Source of the DNA: Earliella scabrosa
Taxonomy: Eukaryota; Basidiomycota; Agaricomycetes; Polyporales; Polyporaceae
Reading direction: 5' to 3'
Length of the DNA: 64,000 bases
Assembly (NCBI GenBank): GCA_022605405.1
Contig: JABYQQ010000015.1
Coordinates: 930,001 to 994,000 of the forward strand
The notes under the pieces are model-generated. The model saw only the letters and a list, made by a program, of their open reading frames with translations. It did no database searches and was not told the origin of the DNA. This document shows positions 45,143 to 57,211 of the stretch, piece by piece. The translations under genes were made by a program, and so were the position numbers. Positions within the stretch are counted from its first letter, which is position 1; each line of letters starts with the position of its first letter.

Positions 45143-46425
45143 ATGTTGTCTTCAGCTTTGCCCGCACTGCGCCGTGCGCCCATGTCCCTTCGTCGGCCGT
45201 TGGCTACCTCGCCTTTCGTTACCCCTCCCATTGCGCGCAGGGCCCCATCTCTCCTCCGCAACTCACTTCTCCTCCGTGGTGCGGCGAGCGCAGTCTCGGG
45301 TCGCCCAGGCTCGCAGACCGTCGGGCATGCAGCACAAAACATCCGCGAGGAAGTTGGCCAGTCCGCAGCTGATCTCGCCAAATCCATTGCAGGAGGAAAC
45401 GTATTTGCGGATAATGTCGAACCTACTCAGCAGACTTTCGTACGTCACGACCTCTCCGTTCGCTCGCGTATACTCAGTCTACGCTGTCCGTAGCTCGGTA
45501 TCACGAACGCCGTCGCTCATGCGGTGCCCAAGCCCTACGTTGTCTTTGGTCTCGCAGGAGGTCTTCCATACATTGGAGCCTCGGGAGCGACGATTTACCT
45601 TGCCCGCCAAGCCGGGGCTGCTGCCACAGGTGAGCTCCAACGCATGTATGCACGCTAATCTTACCGACTCAACTCTGGGTAAGGCCTGATCCCTAATGTT
45701 GATCCCGGCCTCGCGATCACCATCCTAGACCAGGCCTTGAGCATTCAGACCACCTACGGCGCGGTGCTTCTCTCTTTCCTGGGTGCGCTTCACTGGGGCT
45801 TCGAGTTCGCAGGATACGGGGGAAAGAAGTAGTGCGTCCAGTCTTCCCTTGCAGCCGAGGAGCCGGGTAGCTAACCTCAGGCTCCACTCCAGCTACCCTC
45901 GTCTGCTTCTTGGTGCAGCTCCGGTTGTGTTCGGATGGTCTACACTTGCCTTGCAGCCGGCCCATGCGCTGATCGCTCAGTGGATTGGCTTCACTGCGAT
46001 GTGGTGGGCCGACTTGAGGGCTACCGGCGCTGGATGGAGTAAGTAAAGACGGGTCGTTGACAAAACTCACACTGATGCCCCGAACACCACAGCGCCGAAG
46101 TGGTACTCGCAGTACCGATTCTACTTGTCGATCCTGGTGGGCTCCTGCATCATCGGTTCGCTGGCTGCAACGAGCTACTGGGGTCCTGTCGGCGGTCATG
46201 GCGTCGTTAGTCATGATCTTAACATGGTACGTGCCAGCGATTTCTTTGAGTATGCATAAAGCTGAGCCAGCATAGATTCGGGCCGAACGAAAGCAGATGC
46301 AGCCCGAGCGCGAGGGCCGTATTCCAGGCGAAGTTGAGGCGGTTCCCGCCCCGGAGGATGGCGACAAGTATGTCATCGTGAAGAGGAAGAACAAGGGTAA
46401 CGAGGAGGGCAAGGAGCAGCAATGA
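45143..46425 (+). CDS. DUF3429 / TMEM69-like mitochondrial membrane protein
   Basis: Six exons (45143-45439, 45494-45629, 45684-45828, 45893-46038, 46093-46226, 46276-46425) give 335 aa. The N-terminus is rich in Arg, Ser, Leu and Ala without acidic residues (MLSSALPALRRAPMSLRRPL), a mitochondrial presequence. Five hydrophobic segments follow, including YVVFGLAGGLPYIGASGATI, TYGAVLLSFLGALHWGFEFA and LLGAAPVVFGWSTLALQP. The LSFLGALHWGFE motif and WWADLRATGAGW are typical of DUF3429/TMEM69 proteins. The C-terminus is charged and probably faces the matrix. Family function is not established. Confidence 0.85.
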
Positions 46426-46780
46426 GCTACTCACTGTTGAAATCTGGAGTTCGGAGTTTGTACGATACGCGCGCCGCGGACTTGCACTGTATCGTAACTG
46501 GAGGTTCGAAGCTTAGCAATTGTGTATGATAGCATCTCTACGAACCGCCTAATCGCACTTACCAGTGTTCTTGAACTACTGCGCCAAAGGACGGCGTTGA
46601 GTACAAACTGAGTAAGAGGATGCTCGAAAGTTCTGGAGATCTAACCCGATCGCGCGAGCGTCATGCGCGTCATAAATTCGTCTTGCCTCCGTCCACTCCC
46701 GTGCTGCATATTCTCCTGCTCTCCTACTCTGCTACGTCGTACATATCTGTAATTTCCTACACCACCAAACCAACACTGCA
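46426..46780. other. Intergenic, promoter of the Aha1-like gene
   Basis: 355 bp. A C/T-rich stretch with AACCAACACTGCA leads into the ATG at 46781. No other feature. Confidence 0.45.
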
Positions 46781-48273
46781 ATGGCCAGCAGCATCCCGCC
46801 ACCCATGGCTTCGTCCACGGCCAACTGGCACTGGAAGAACAAGACGGTCACTCCCTGGGCAAAACAATGGTTCGACCGCGAGCTGACGTCTATACGCATT
46901 GGTGGAGAGGGCTCCGAAGAGGTCGCCATTGAGCGGGTCGTGGAGATTGACGGCGACGTGGAGCTTGGTCAGAGGAAGAGCAAGTGCGTGGCATCGCTGT
47001 GGAAGACGTGTTATCGCCGAGGACGTGCTGACGCGTGTGGTGGGACACCCGCAGGCTGATCACGATCTACGACTGCAAGGTCGTGCTGAACTGGAAGGGC
47101 ACCGCGTCGGACGGGACCGCGGTCTCGGGCAACCTCACCATCCCCGAGGTCTCGCACGAGAACACGCTCGATGGCACGTCGGATTATGTCGTACGTCCCC
47201 CCTTCAACTTGTCTTCATATTCTCTTCCCCCTCTCACACGTCGCGCATATACCCCAGTACGAGTGGAGCCTCAGCACGGCACGGTCTCCCGCCGTAGACG
47301 CGCTCTTCCAGCTCGCGAAGAAGAGTCTCCCCGCCGCGCTTGAGGCCAAGTTCGCCACATTCCCCGCCGCGATCATCGAGACGCACGGAAAGGACCTGAC
47401 GGTGTCCGCGGAGCCGTCGCGCCAGAGCACGCCCGCGCCGTCCGGGTCGAGCTCGGCACCTGCGCCGGCGGCGAACGACGCGGCGCTGAAGAAGAAGGCG
47501 GATGGTGCGGGGGTGGTGAAGTCGACGCAGAAGGCGACGAACACGACGGCGGTCAGCGTGGATGCGCACTTTATGGCGTCTGCGGACGATCTGTTCGGGC
47601 TGCTGACGGACGAGAAGAGGATACCGGCGTGGACGCGTGCGCCTGCCAAGGTACGGGGCTTGTCCGGCGATGAGTCTTTGGAGGGCCGGCGCTGATGTTG
47701 GAGTGCAGAGCACGCCGCAGCCCGACGCGGAGTACAGTCTGTTCGGTGGTGGTGTCAAGGGCAAGTTCGTCTCGCTCTCGCCACCAAAGGAGTTTGTGCA
47801 GACATGGGCTCTGTCAAGTCCGACATGGCCATCTGGTGAGTACATGCACGATCACTGTGTTAGGGCTTTGTTCTGACTCTTCCGTTTGTCTAGATCACAA
47901 CGCCACGCTCACTACGACCCTGGAGCAGGGTAGCGACTCTACGAAGGTCACTTGGAGGCTCAGTGGTGTCCCACTAGGTATGGAGGAAGAGATCACGCGC
48001 AACCTGCAGGGTTACTAGTACGTACACTCTGTGACTTTGCTCGGTCTACATGCGCTGACATCTTTTTGCAGCGTACACGGTCTGAAGTCGATTGGGTATG
48101 TACAGGTCTTTCCCTATGTTCCCCCTCCACCCCCGAAGCGGCGCATCCCGGACACGAAGTCGCAGCCAAAAGGCCAAGCGAGCTCCGGCGCGAACGCATG
48201 CTTGGCCATCGCGTTTGCCGGGCTCGCGCTGGCAGCCGCGTTCGCGCTTCCATACTTTTACAGCCGACCATGA
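46781..48273 (+). CDS. AHA1: Aha1 (activator of Hsp90 ATPase) with C-terminal membrane anchor
   Basis: Exons 46781-46983, 47055-47190, 47258-47650, 47709-47835, 47894-48017 and 48072-48273 give 394 aa. The N-terminal domain (NWHWKNKTVTPWAKQWF, LITIYDCKVVLNWKG, GNLTIPEVSHEN) is the Hsp90 middle-domain binder. After a Ser/Pro/Ala linker comes the C-terminal AHSA1/START-like domain (SVDAHFMASADDLFGLLTD, FSLSPPKEF read as VSLSPPKEFVQTW, EITRNLQGYYVHGLKSIG). Canonical Aha1 ends about there. This protein continues with a Pro run, a basic patch and a hydrophobic helix (ACLAIAFAGLALAAAFALPY), giving it a tail anchor. Phase-checked splicing supports the extension being translated. Confidence 0.9.
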
Positions 48274-49166
48274 GCGGCCGAGCGCGCTGTCTGGGGGTCC
48301 CGCTCTCGCACACCGGTGTGGTGTTTTCGGTACTGTATGCACAGATAATTGACATTTTCTCCCTGGGGTTCGTGTTGGACAGGTTGGGTACTGTCTTGTA
48401 ATGGGGCCGGATTACGCGTCAAGTCGGAGTCAAACATCAAGAGCCGAGCTGCGATGATGGGTTTTGGGTGTCGCGGGCATGTGGAACTGTTCGAGGACAT
48501 TGTAGGTGTTGTTCCCTGCTTGTTAGAGAAGAATAGAAACGAATGTATTTGTGTGATGTTGAACAACTCTCTCTTGCACGGAACCTTTTCGTGTTGGACT
48601 ATTACGCCGACAGACGCCAACATACTTAATTGACGGAGCGCTCAAGATCTTAGCGCCGTTGCTATGCTACGCGCCCTCGTGACCGACGTACGCGACGGCG
48701 CCTAACACATTACGTCCATTGAATTCGCGCGCCTCAGGCCCCGTCTGCGCTGTCCTCAACACTGAGCATTCATCTTTCCACGTCGTCTCTCCCCTCGTGC
48801 TCATCGCGAGCCTCGGCGCAATCTGGTGACAGCGTTTTCGTGTCGCCACCATATATGCTGTGAGTGCTGTGCCGTTGTCACCGCGTACTTTTCTGAATGT
48901 TGATGCGGTGTCATTGCCTTTACTTAATCTGCAATGTCGGCTATGGGCATGCTCTGTTGCCTGCTATTTTCCGCGCGGTTCGGTTTCAAACTTGTAACCT
49001 ACGGTCTTGCGCTCTTGTACTTGTGACGCAACCGCGCACGACTCACGAACGGACGACTCACGAACGGGCGGGACGGTCGCGCCAGCAGAAGGTTGAGTCC
49101 CCTCTCTCAGTCAGGTGTTACCGTTCGGATTGTTGGGCGGTTTGCAAACCTCATGTCTATGTCTCT
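48274..49166. other. Intergenic, nothing recognised
   Basis: 893 bp. 3' flank of Aha1 and promoter of the CCCH-AAA+ gene. A tandem ACTCACGAACG repeat (two units) occurs near 49042. No supported gene. Confidence 0.45.
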
Positions 49167-52100
49167 ATGACCATCGAAGACCCTCCATGGAAGAAGAAGA
49201 GTGAGTGTATGCTCCTGTCCGCCCCTGTGTCAATCCTACACACACATTCACTCTGTTGACACACCGACCGTCATAGCGCGCCCATGCCCCTTCTACTCGC
49301 AGGGTCGCTGTCTATTTGCAGACTCATGCAACTTTATGCATACAGTCAAGATTCGGCGACCAGACAGCATCGTTGGCTCGGAGGATTCGGATCAGCCGGA
49401 CTTCCGCCTAGTTGTCGACTCTCCGACTGCTTCGAAGTCGGTGCGCTTACGGTCGCCCACCCGTTCACCACGTACCAGGAGTTTGCTGCTTGCGCTCGGT
49501 GACATCATCCAGCGGGAAGTAGAGGAGGAGGAGTGGGAGGAAGAGGAGTCGGGTGAGCAAGAGTCGTCTTCAGGGGAGGGCAGTTCGGAGGGCAGAACCA
49601 GTGAGGACTTCGCTGCTCCCAGGGACTTGCAAGCAGGCTATGGCCCCGCTGACGCCCAGCACGAGGATGTCTCGGAGACTTCTGCTCGTCCGACGCCCAT
49701 TCTGGGACTCAGCGACGATGCAAGAAGACTACTGCATTGCATCCCCTCACCTCCGAGAGACGATTCGTCACGCCTCCCTTGTTCCTCAGTCGGCGATGGC
49801 TCTACCACTCTCGTGGATAGCATATTTACGCCGTCCGGAAGCCCGACTCGGGAATCGATGATGGTGGACGAGGACATGACAGTGACACGCTTCCGCCACT
49901 CACTGTCGTCGGAACCCGCATCGCCCTCCAAACGGGCTTCTACTAGTTCCGCTGTGCCATCATCCCCTACTCGCTCCATCGTCGTGTCAGACTTCCCTTC
50001 ATCCCGAAGAGCCTCTGCTATTGTGGACTCTCAACCACGCTTCCGCCAGTCACTCGCGTCGGAGCCCGCATCCCCCTCCAAACGGACTTCTCCTGGTTCC
50101 GCTGTGCCATCATCCCCTACTCGCTCCGTGGTCGTGTCAGACCTCGCTTCATCCCGAAGAGCCTCTGCTATCGTGGACTCTCAACCACAATCTAGAAAAG
50201 GTTCTACAGATCTGGATTCACCGTCCTGTCGAGAGCCTGTGGCTCCGGTATCCCATCCACCACCATCGCAGCCGTCAAGTCCACATGACAACCCACCACC
50301 TCTACGTCAAGCTTCCATCGTCTCCGAGCTTCCTGGAATCCTTCATCGAATATCGACTCACCTATCACAACATAGCTCCCGAGATTCCATGTCTTCGGTG
50401 TTGCTATCCCCCATTGAAATCACGACTACGCCACCCATCAGCCTGCCCCGACATGGTCCCTTGTTGGAACACGAGGACTCCGGTGACTCCATGTACGCGG
50501 ATGGACCAGAGCCTCTGCGCATATCACCTCCGCGTACCCCGCGGCGATTATCAACACTGTCAATCCTCTCGTCGCCCTTTGGCTCTCCATCAGCACGCGT
50601 TATGCCTGGAGCTGGGTTCAATACCGTCGCGCCTCCTGCGTCCGCACTCTTCTCTCCGCGGTTCGGTTCATTCCCGACGTCCCTGGCGCAAGACAGGCAA
50701 GCCGACGAGGCCGACGCGAGGCATTCTCGAAACGGCAGCGTCGATTCACTCCAATTCGCTCATGAAGACGAAAGTGTATCTGGCTCCCAGTTTGAAGACG
50801 CGGACTCTAGCGCCGGATACGAGATTCAGGTCGAGGGCCCACATGCTAATGGGCAGTCGACTCCACATGTCGAGGTACCCGAAGATTCAACACTCTTCAG
50901 TGCGGGACCCTCTTCGGACTATTTGGCTGTCGCGGATGAAACCCTGCGCGCCGATGCTTCATTTGGGTCGGACGATTCAATGGCCTCCCTATACGACCAG
51001 TATTACACGCCTACAGTCCACTCGACGAAGCTGGAGACCAGCGTAGAGGAGACCTCGCCTGGAGACGGGTTGATATACGCTCAAGAATCATCACCTGTGG
51101 ATCTCAGCTATTTGCAAGAGACGTCGCCTCTGACGGTAGTCGGCGTGGCGGTGACATCGCCCGAGGCCAATCGGCCTGCGGAAGTCCTGTCCTCTGCGGC
51201 ACCGGTTGTTTCACAGGACGATGTCGTTGCGACGAGGGAACCATCTTCCGTGCCTCTATCTGCAACGTCGATAGAACCCCAGGTCCACCCTCCTGTAATC
51301 GTGTCCCAGCAAGGGCAGCCGAGTCCCATCAACCGTCCTACTTCTGTGGCCTCTTCCGTCTCCGAACAATGGCGTGTCTTCTCACCACTCAACGCCTTTG
51401 CTTCGTCCAACCACTCGTCAGGACAAGTTCGTAACTTCTCATTGCCTACCTCCAGTGCGCGTAACTCGCTCGTGTTCGCTGCTCCCAGTCAGCCGTCATC
51501 CCCGGTAACCTCTATGCCAGATGACAACGGGGCGGAGGGTTCCACGCGCTCTAGCTCCTCCCTGAGCTTCCACGGTAGCGAGCGTGCCGTTCAACGACAA
51601 TCAGTACAGTCCACCCAGTCTTCGCACTCTTCCCAGTCTGGCTCGCGCAAGGTTCCCTTCGGATTCCGCCATTCAGTCTCGGATCGTTCTCAAGTTGCCG
51701 GACGTCGACCCGAGAGCATCCATATTGGTCATCCCAGGCCGCCTCCTTTGGTGGAGATTGAACATACAGACGATGCCCTGCCATCACGAGCCCCCACGCC
51801 ACTCTCGCCGGTCGAGGAGACGCCGTTGAACGATTCACCCGGCTCGTCGAATCCCAGACGTCTCAAACCTCTTCGTTTGGTGCGTAACGTGCTTGAAGCG
51901 CATGCATATGTGAGGTCTGATGTTGTGGCAGTCGATGATCCTCAATTCGGCTTCTTCTTCTCTTGGTTCTTCTGTCCCATCCAGCATCCCTTCACTCACG
52001 ACGGCTACCACGGCAACAACCGGTGAGTTCTATCACGCTATAGAGAGGGGTGGCACTGACGCAGACATACTAGCATTCACACCATCCTCACCCACTGTAT

Positions 52101-54156
52101 CATCAGAGTATTCCTTATCTAATAATAGATTGGTACGTCCGTTCTCGTCCTTCTAGTTGTGCATCGCTCACCGAGCCATTCCAGCTATCTTCGCCACGTT
52201 CCAGCATGATACCTTCGCATCTTCGCAATACCACCGGATCACAGCCTACCTCTCCTTTGCATATCGACCCTGTTATCGTATCCCCGCACTCTCAACCCAC
52301 CTCTGCACCGGCATCACGTCCTCCGTCATGGCAGAATCGTTTTTCCCGCAAGTCGCTCCTTCAATCCACTCGCCGTTATTCCTCTGTTTTGGAACAACAG
52401 CAACAACAACAGCAGTACGATCGCTCGGACAGCCGTCTATCAGAGCCCATTGATTCGTTCGACGAGCGTCGGGAGGACGAGTACTACGCCGCGGATGCGG
52501 AAGACGAGACCATCCGGCGCCCGATCTCTGCCATGGACGCTTCGTCCTTTGCAGTGCAGCAGAAGCGCCAGTCTACAATCTCGTCAAGCCATTCGCACCG
52601 CCAGTCCCTCATCGTTGAGCCTGTGCACGCCATTGCTACCCCACGCCCCACATTGTTGTTTGCACTCGCGAGCGATGATATTGACGAAGTGCGGCGCGTG
52701 CTCGAAAGCGGGGAGGCGCGTCCAAATGATGACGTTGGTCCGCAGTCGGCATTGGCGTTCACGATCGCGAACGATCAGCTGAAGAACAAGATGCAGATGG
52801 TCAAGATGCTGCTTGCCTATGGCGCTGACACAACAGTGCTTCGTGATCCTGACGAGGACGAACGCGCAGAACGATCGTCGAAGAGGGGCTCGGGTCGCTT
52901 GTCGAAGCTGCTTGAAAACCTCGACCCCGCGACTCGGTGTGTACGCACGTACTAAGGAGCGGATGTGATGCTCACCTGTGAACAGGTACTACATTGAGCG
53001 CGCGGACTCGCCTCAGACACGTCGCGCCTCGGCTCTCATCCATCGCTCATATTTCCGTCCCCTTGCGAGGGTGCGGTACGATCTCATCGGTCAGGACCGT
53101 GCCCTTGAACAGCTGTTCAGGGTCTTGAGTATGCCGTCCATGGCGCCCATCGTGGTTTTGCTTTGCGGTATGTTCCGCAAGAGATGTAGATGATTGTCAG
53201 AAGTTGATCGCTGTGTCTACAGGGCCGAGTGGGCACGGCAAGAGTCTCCTTGCGCGGAAGTGTGAGTATATAGCTTCCGATTGGATGTGGATTTACGCAC
53301 ACTGACATCTGGCCGGTAGTCGGATCTCTCCTCGAAGTACCGACACATACCGTCAACATGACCACCCTACAGGACACCAGCGACATTTGGAAGAGTCACT
53401 CCATCGCTCCGCATGAACCTCCCTCGGACAAGTCTCTCAAGGACTTTTTGATTGAGAATGAGGGCAAGCGTTGCGTCGTCGTACTCGATGTTCGTTAGTT
53501 CCTCTTTTGCACTGATCCGGACATGCTGACCATGCGTGCAGGAGATTGAGAAAACCAGAGACGAGAAGATTCTCTCTTCCCTGCTCATGCCATGGGAATA
53601 CGGTGCGTGGTTGCACATCGGGCGCTGTGGATGCAGTGATCGCTCATATGCCTTCTCATAGGGCGCTGTTCGTTTGAAGCCGGTCACCGACATGCCGATG
53701 TATCAAAGGTGATCTGGCTGGGCACGTCTAACATCGGACACGATCTTGTGTTCGAACATCAGGAGAAGCGTCCGGCACCGGGCACGCAGCTCTCGCGCGA
53801 GGAGTACGTCGACCTAATGGGCCTCCTCCGACCACGAGTGTCGGACCGACTTGGGGTGAGTCCTCCTGCCGCAGTCATAGTCGAGACCCGTTTGAAGTAA
53901 TAGGCACTGATACTCCACGCAGCCATCTCTGCTCTCTCGCGTCACCGCCGTCCTGCCTTTTGTCGCGTTTACAACAGACGAGAAGATGGCCATCGCCGCC
54001 GAGGCCCTGCATGCGCTTGCCGGAGACGCAGTGACCACGATGCCGCCTGCGACACGGGATATGATCGTGCGGACGTCGCTCAACTCCTACATTCCGGCCG
54101 AGGGCGCAAGATCTTTGTACCGCGCTGTGTCGACCCTGCTGTTGGACACGATATAA
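49167..54156 (+). CDS. CCCH zinc finger - Ser-rich - ankyrin-like - AAA+ ATPase fusion
   Basis: First exons 49167-49200, 49277-51879, 51932-52022, 52074-52132, 52185-52936, 52986-53167, then four to five more; about 1,470 aa. Near residue 12 is a CCCH finger (CPFYSQGRCLFADSCNFMH, spacing C-x7-C-x5-C-x3-H), usually RNA-binding. About 900 residues of Ser/Pro-rich disorder follow. A compact region near 1085 has ankyrin-like repeats (TLLFALASDDIDEVRRVLE and KMQMVKMLLAYGADTTVL). The C-terminus is a Clp/torsin-type AAA+ module: LIGQDRALEQL, Walker A CGPSGHGKSLLARKF, Walker B CVVVLDEIEK, sensor 1 VIWLGTSN, and Arg in EGARSL as sensor 2. It is thus likely an ATP-driven remodeller guided by RNA or partner binding. 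Continuity of frame across all listed exons argues for one gene, but cDNA is needed to exclude two. Confidence 0.78.
49891..50190 (+). repeat. Tandem 150-bp repeat (two units) inside the Ser-rich region
   Basis: Units 49891-50040 and 50041-50190 encode two 50-residue copies, each with EPASPSKR and SAVPSSPTRS and ending SRRASAIVDSQP. The copies differ at a few codons, so the duplication is recent but not brand new. Confidence 0.88.
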
Positions 54157-54710
54157 CGTGCAGACCGATCGGGTGGACCGTGGCGGCGATGTGATAGCAC
54201 AAGCACAGCCTCTGGAGTCGCTCAATCACTCTTCGGCGACGCGTCGGGGTGGGTTGGCTGCTGGCGGGCGCACGGCGGGCAGCGTCAAGAACAGGATGGA
54301 CGGATAACGACGTCCAGGTACGCAGACCCCGGGCAGTGCGATCCATTATGCCGCTGTTTTGTAGGTTGATGTTCAGCCCGCATCACTGTGTAACTACTTG
54401 CAGAGGTCAGTCGGCATGGCGATGATGTGGAGGCAGCGCCGTCAACAGCCGGCGCTCAGTTTGATGGGTATATCAATCGGGTTAAACAGTGCGTGCGCAG
54501 TGTCCGAGGGCCCATCACGTTCCTGAAACAAGCAAGAGAAGGCAAGGTGGGATTCAGTCCAGACTTGATGGGGCCGATGGACAGCCTTGATGATGGCGGC
54601 TCGGTCACATATACTAGTACCTCCTTCCCCGGAATAAGCGCCATTTGCTTTTCTCTTCCTTCCCTTTCTCCTTCCCCTCTCTTTCGTTCTTTCTTTCTCT
54701 GCTTGTATTA
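54157..54710. other. Intergenic with C/T-rich promoter tract
   Basis: 554 bp. The last 70 bp before the ATG at 54711 are almost pure pyrimidine (TTCTTCC/TCTTTC type), a common feature of fungal core promoters. No coding evidence for the short frame near 54427. Confidence 0.5.
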
Positions 54711-55728
54711 ATGGCCATCATTGCTTCTCACGCCCGCGCTCTTCAGCGGAAGATCCATGCTCAGAACGTCGCCAGCAACATCCTTCCCCGCGAGGTCGCC
54801 AAGACGGAAGATGGAACCCCCATCGTGGCCCCTCTCCCAACCTCAGTCAAGGTGTTGACGGCATTCTTTGTGGTTCTTGGAGTCTTGATCTTGGGTGAGT
54901 TCTCCATATACCACACAACTCGTCTAGGACCTAACGGTCCTCGCGTCAGGCATCATTACATGGCGGATTGTCGTTTGGAAGCGCCGAAAGGCCCTCCCCG
55001 CCTCCCAAAGGTACCGTCAAGGCAGCTTCCTGCCTAGCGAGAAGATCAGACCGATTGTGGGGGGAACCCCCATGGAGAAGCAGGAGGTGCTCGTGATCCT
55101 CCCCTCCGAGCCACCTCGCAGCGTGCACGCATCGGAGACCAAGTGGAAGCCTCAGATTTTCTCGCACAACGGTGTCAAGGTCGGTGACGTCAAGACCGCT
55201 CCTCTGCCGGAGGCGGTCATGTCCCCTCCCCCGACCTACACGGCTACCAACTCTCCCCGCATCTCCCCTGCGAGCACGCCCTCCTCCTCGCCCCGCCCTC
55301 CCGCCCTCAACCTCCCCGCCGTCACGGTAACGCACGATAACAACCACCTATCTATTCCGGCCGTCGCCTCGCCCGTCCCCAGCCCTCGCCGCACATCCTC
55401 GTTCGGTCTCGAGGGCATGGGAGAGGGCGCAAACTTGAAAGCGAAGCCTTCGATCAAGGGCCAGAAGCTCCCGCGCAGGATGCTCGTGGAGCACACTTTC
55501 GTTCCGTCCCTCGCCGATGAGCTCAGCATCAAGGTCGGTGAAGTGCTGAACATGATTGAGGAGTACGAAGACGAGTGGTGCCTCGTCGAGCGCATCGGCA
55601 GCCGCTCCGGTGAGCGTGGCGTGGTGCCGCGCTTCTGTCTCAAGGAACGGCCCCGTGGCCACAAGCGCGGCCAGTCCTCGGCCTCGTCCTCTGTCAAGAG
55701 CGGGGCGGCTAGCACGCGCACACAGTGA
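54711..55728 (+). CDS. Membrane-anchored SH3-domain protein
   Basis: Exons 54711-54894 and 54950-55728 give 320 aa. A membrane helix lies at about 48-68 (VKVLTAFFVVLGVLILGIIT), followed by basic WKRRKAL as the inside marker. A long Pro/Ser-rich linker has several PxxP motifs (SPPPTYTAT, PSSSPRPPALNLP). The C-terminal SH3 domain at about 235-290 shows the usual blocks: FVPSLADELSIKVGEVL (RT loop), EYEDEWCLVERI (n-Src and WC strand), and GVVPRFCL (the Pro-x-x-hydrophobic end). SH3 tails on plasma-membrane anchors, as in yeast Fus1 or Sho1, recruit kinases or actin regulators during polarised growth. The role is inferred; length and topology fit a small signalling adaptor. Confidence 0.85.
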
Positions 55729-57211
55729 GCGCGGACGCGTCCTGCGTCGTCTGATGATCTCACGACCTTGCCATGACCTTGCTTGACGCGTTGCGCTGCT
55801 CCTGCTCCCGGTACACCTCACACACACACCCGTCCCTCCTCAACATTCACCCACACACCCGACCCACCCCACGACGCCTCGGAGTCCCAGCCTCCTCATG
55901 AGAGCTTACCATAGTCATTCCTTTACTTTGTTGGGTATTTATTGCGTTAACTAACTTCGACACAACTTGTACGTATCATCCGCTATTTCATCTACCTGAC
56001 ACGCGTCTCACTCACCGCCTCCTGTCAAACAGATCGCCCAAGACCGCGTCTCCCCAAGACCGTCCAGGGCCCCCTTGGCTACTATTTATCGGTCTGCCAC
56101 TTCAGGTCACACGGAACCTTCGCACCGCATATATTCCGATGCGTTCCAGGGGCGCGCACGGCTGGCTCGCAGTGCAATCAACACCGGTACCCCGTCTTAG
56201 GCCTGCTAGTCAGATCCGTCGCATTTCCCCTTCTCGTTTCCCATGGACCACACCCTGAGTCAATACATAGTAACCCGCAACCTCCCCTCCCATCCTCGGT
56301 ACCCATCCCCTGGGGAGTCGGGACCCCATACCTCCCATCCGCACCGCCCATATGTCCTCGATACCTGCTACTGTAGTAATCAGTGTTGTAGTACGTACGA
56401 TGGCGCTCGCGTTCGCCGCGTCGAGGGCAGGCGGAGGCGTTGGAGCAAGAGAAAAGCATCAGGATTCGAACGCACTCATGCTCATTGGTGTTTACCTGCC
56501 AATCTGCCAATCTGCGCGATGTCTGCAGCTCCTTGGTTCGACTCCCTCTCCGAGGTTCGTGTCCGTGTCGGACCAATCTTGGAGTTCCCGGCATCCCAAT
56601 GCTGTCCGAATCAGCCTCCAAGACGTCATGAGAAGCTTCCACAATACGCCTCAAGTTCCAAGCGGTTCGCACGGGGGTACGTAACTGTACGACTGTGGTT
56701 AAATGCACGCATGCACGATCTCAGAGATCTGGGGAGATTACCATCAACTATAAGCCTGGGGTCTGGGACGTATGGACCCGACACGAGCTGCGAGGCCCGA
56801 CGCCAACGGCGGGAGTGGCAAGTTGTGGCAACAAGCGTCGGCGGGAGTGCCACTTCGATGCGCGCACGAGATCCGTCTGCGGCGCACACATGGGAGTGCG
56901 GGATGCGGTTGCACCGTAGGAGAGCGTTTGGCAGAGATTTACTCTCCACACGCCTCATCTCTGTGGCGGTCCTCGGAAGCTCCAGATATCCTTGAAACGT
57001 CTTCCGACGGTATACCCTTCCAGCGCCTGCGCCGCAGACTCCGTTGGCGGAGAGGGAAAGTTTGCCACAGCAACGGTGCTCGCAGATGTGGCGCGCGCAG
57101 TCTATCTTGTATTGCACCCGTGTGGGTGAGATTTTGAGAGACTGTGGGTAAGATGCATCTGGCGTACTCGTAAGGTGATTCTACCAGAGGTTCATGTTCA
57201 TGTTCACTTCG
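55729..57211. other. Long intergenic region, nothing recognised
   Basis: 1.48 kb between convergent genes (SH3 + and SDR -). A CA/CACCC-rich patch at 55815-55870. Open frames on both strands lack domain or splice support. Confidence 0.45.

Noticed and set aside
50021..51046. 341-codon second-frame open frame
   Set aside because: Shadow of the Ser-rich exon of the CCCH-AAA+ gene in another frame.
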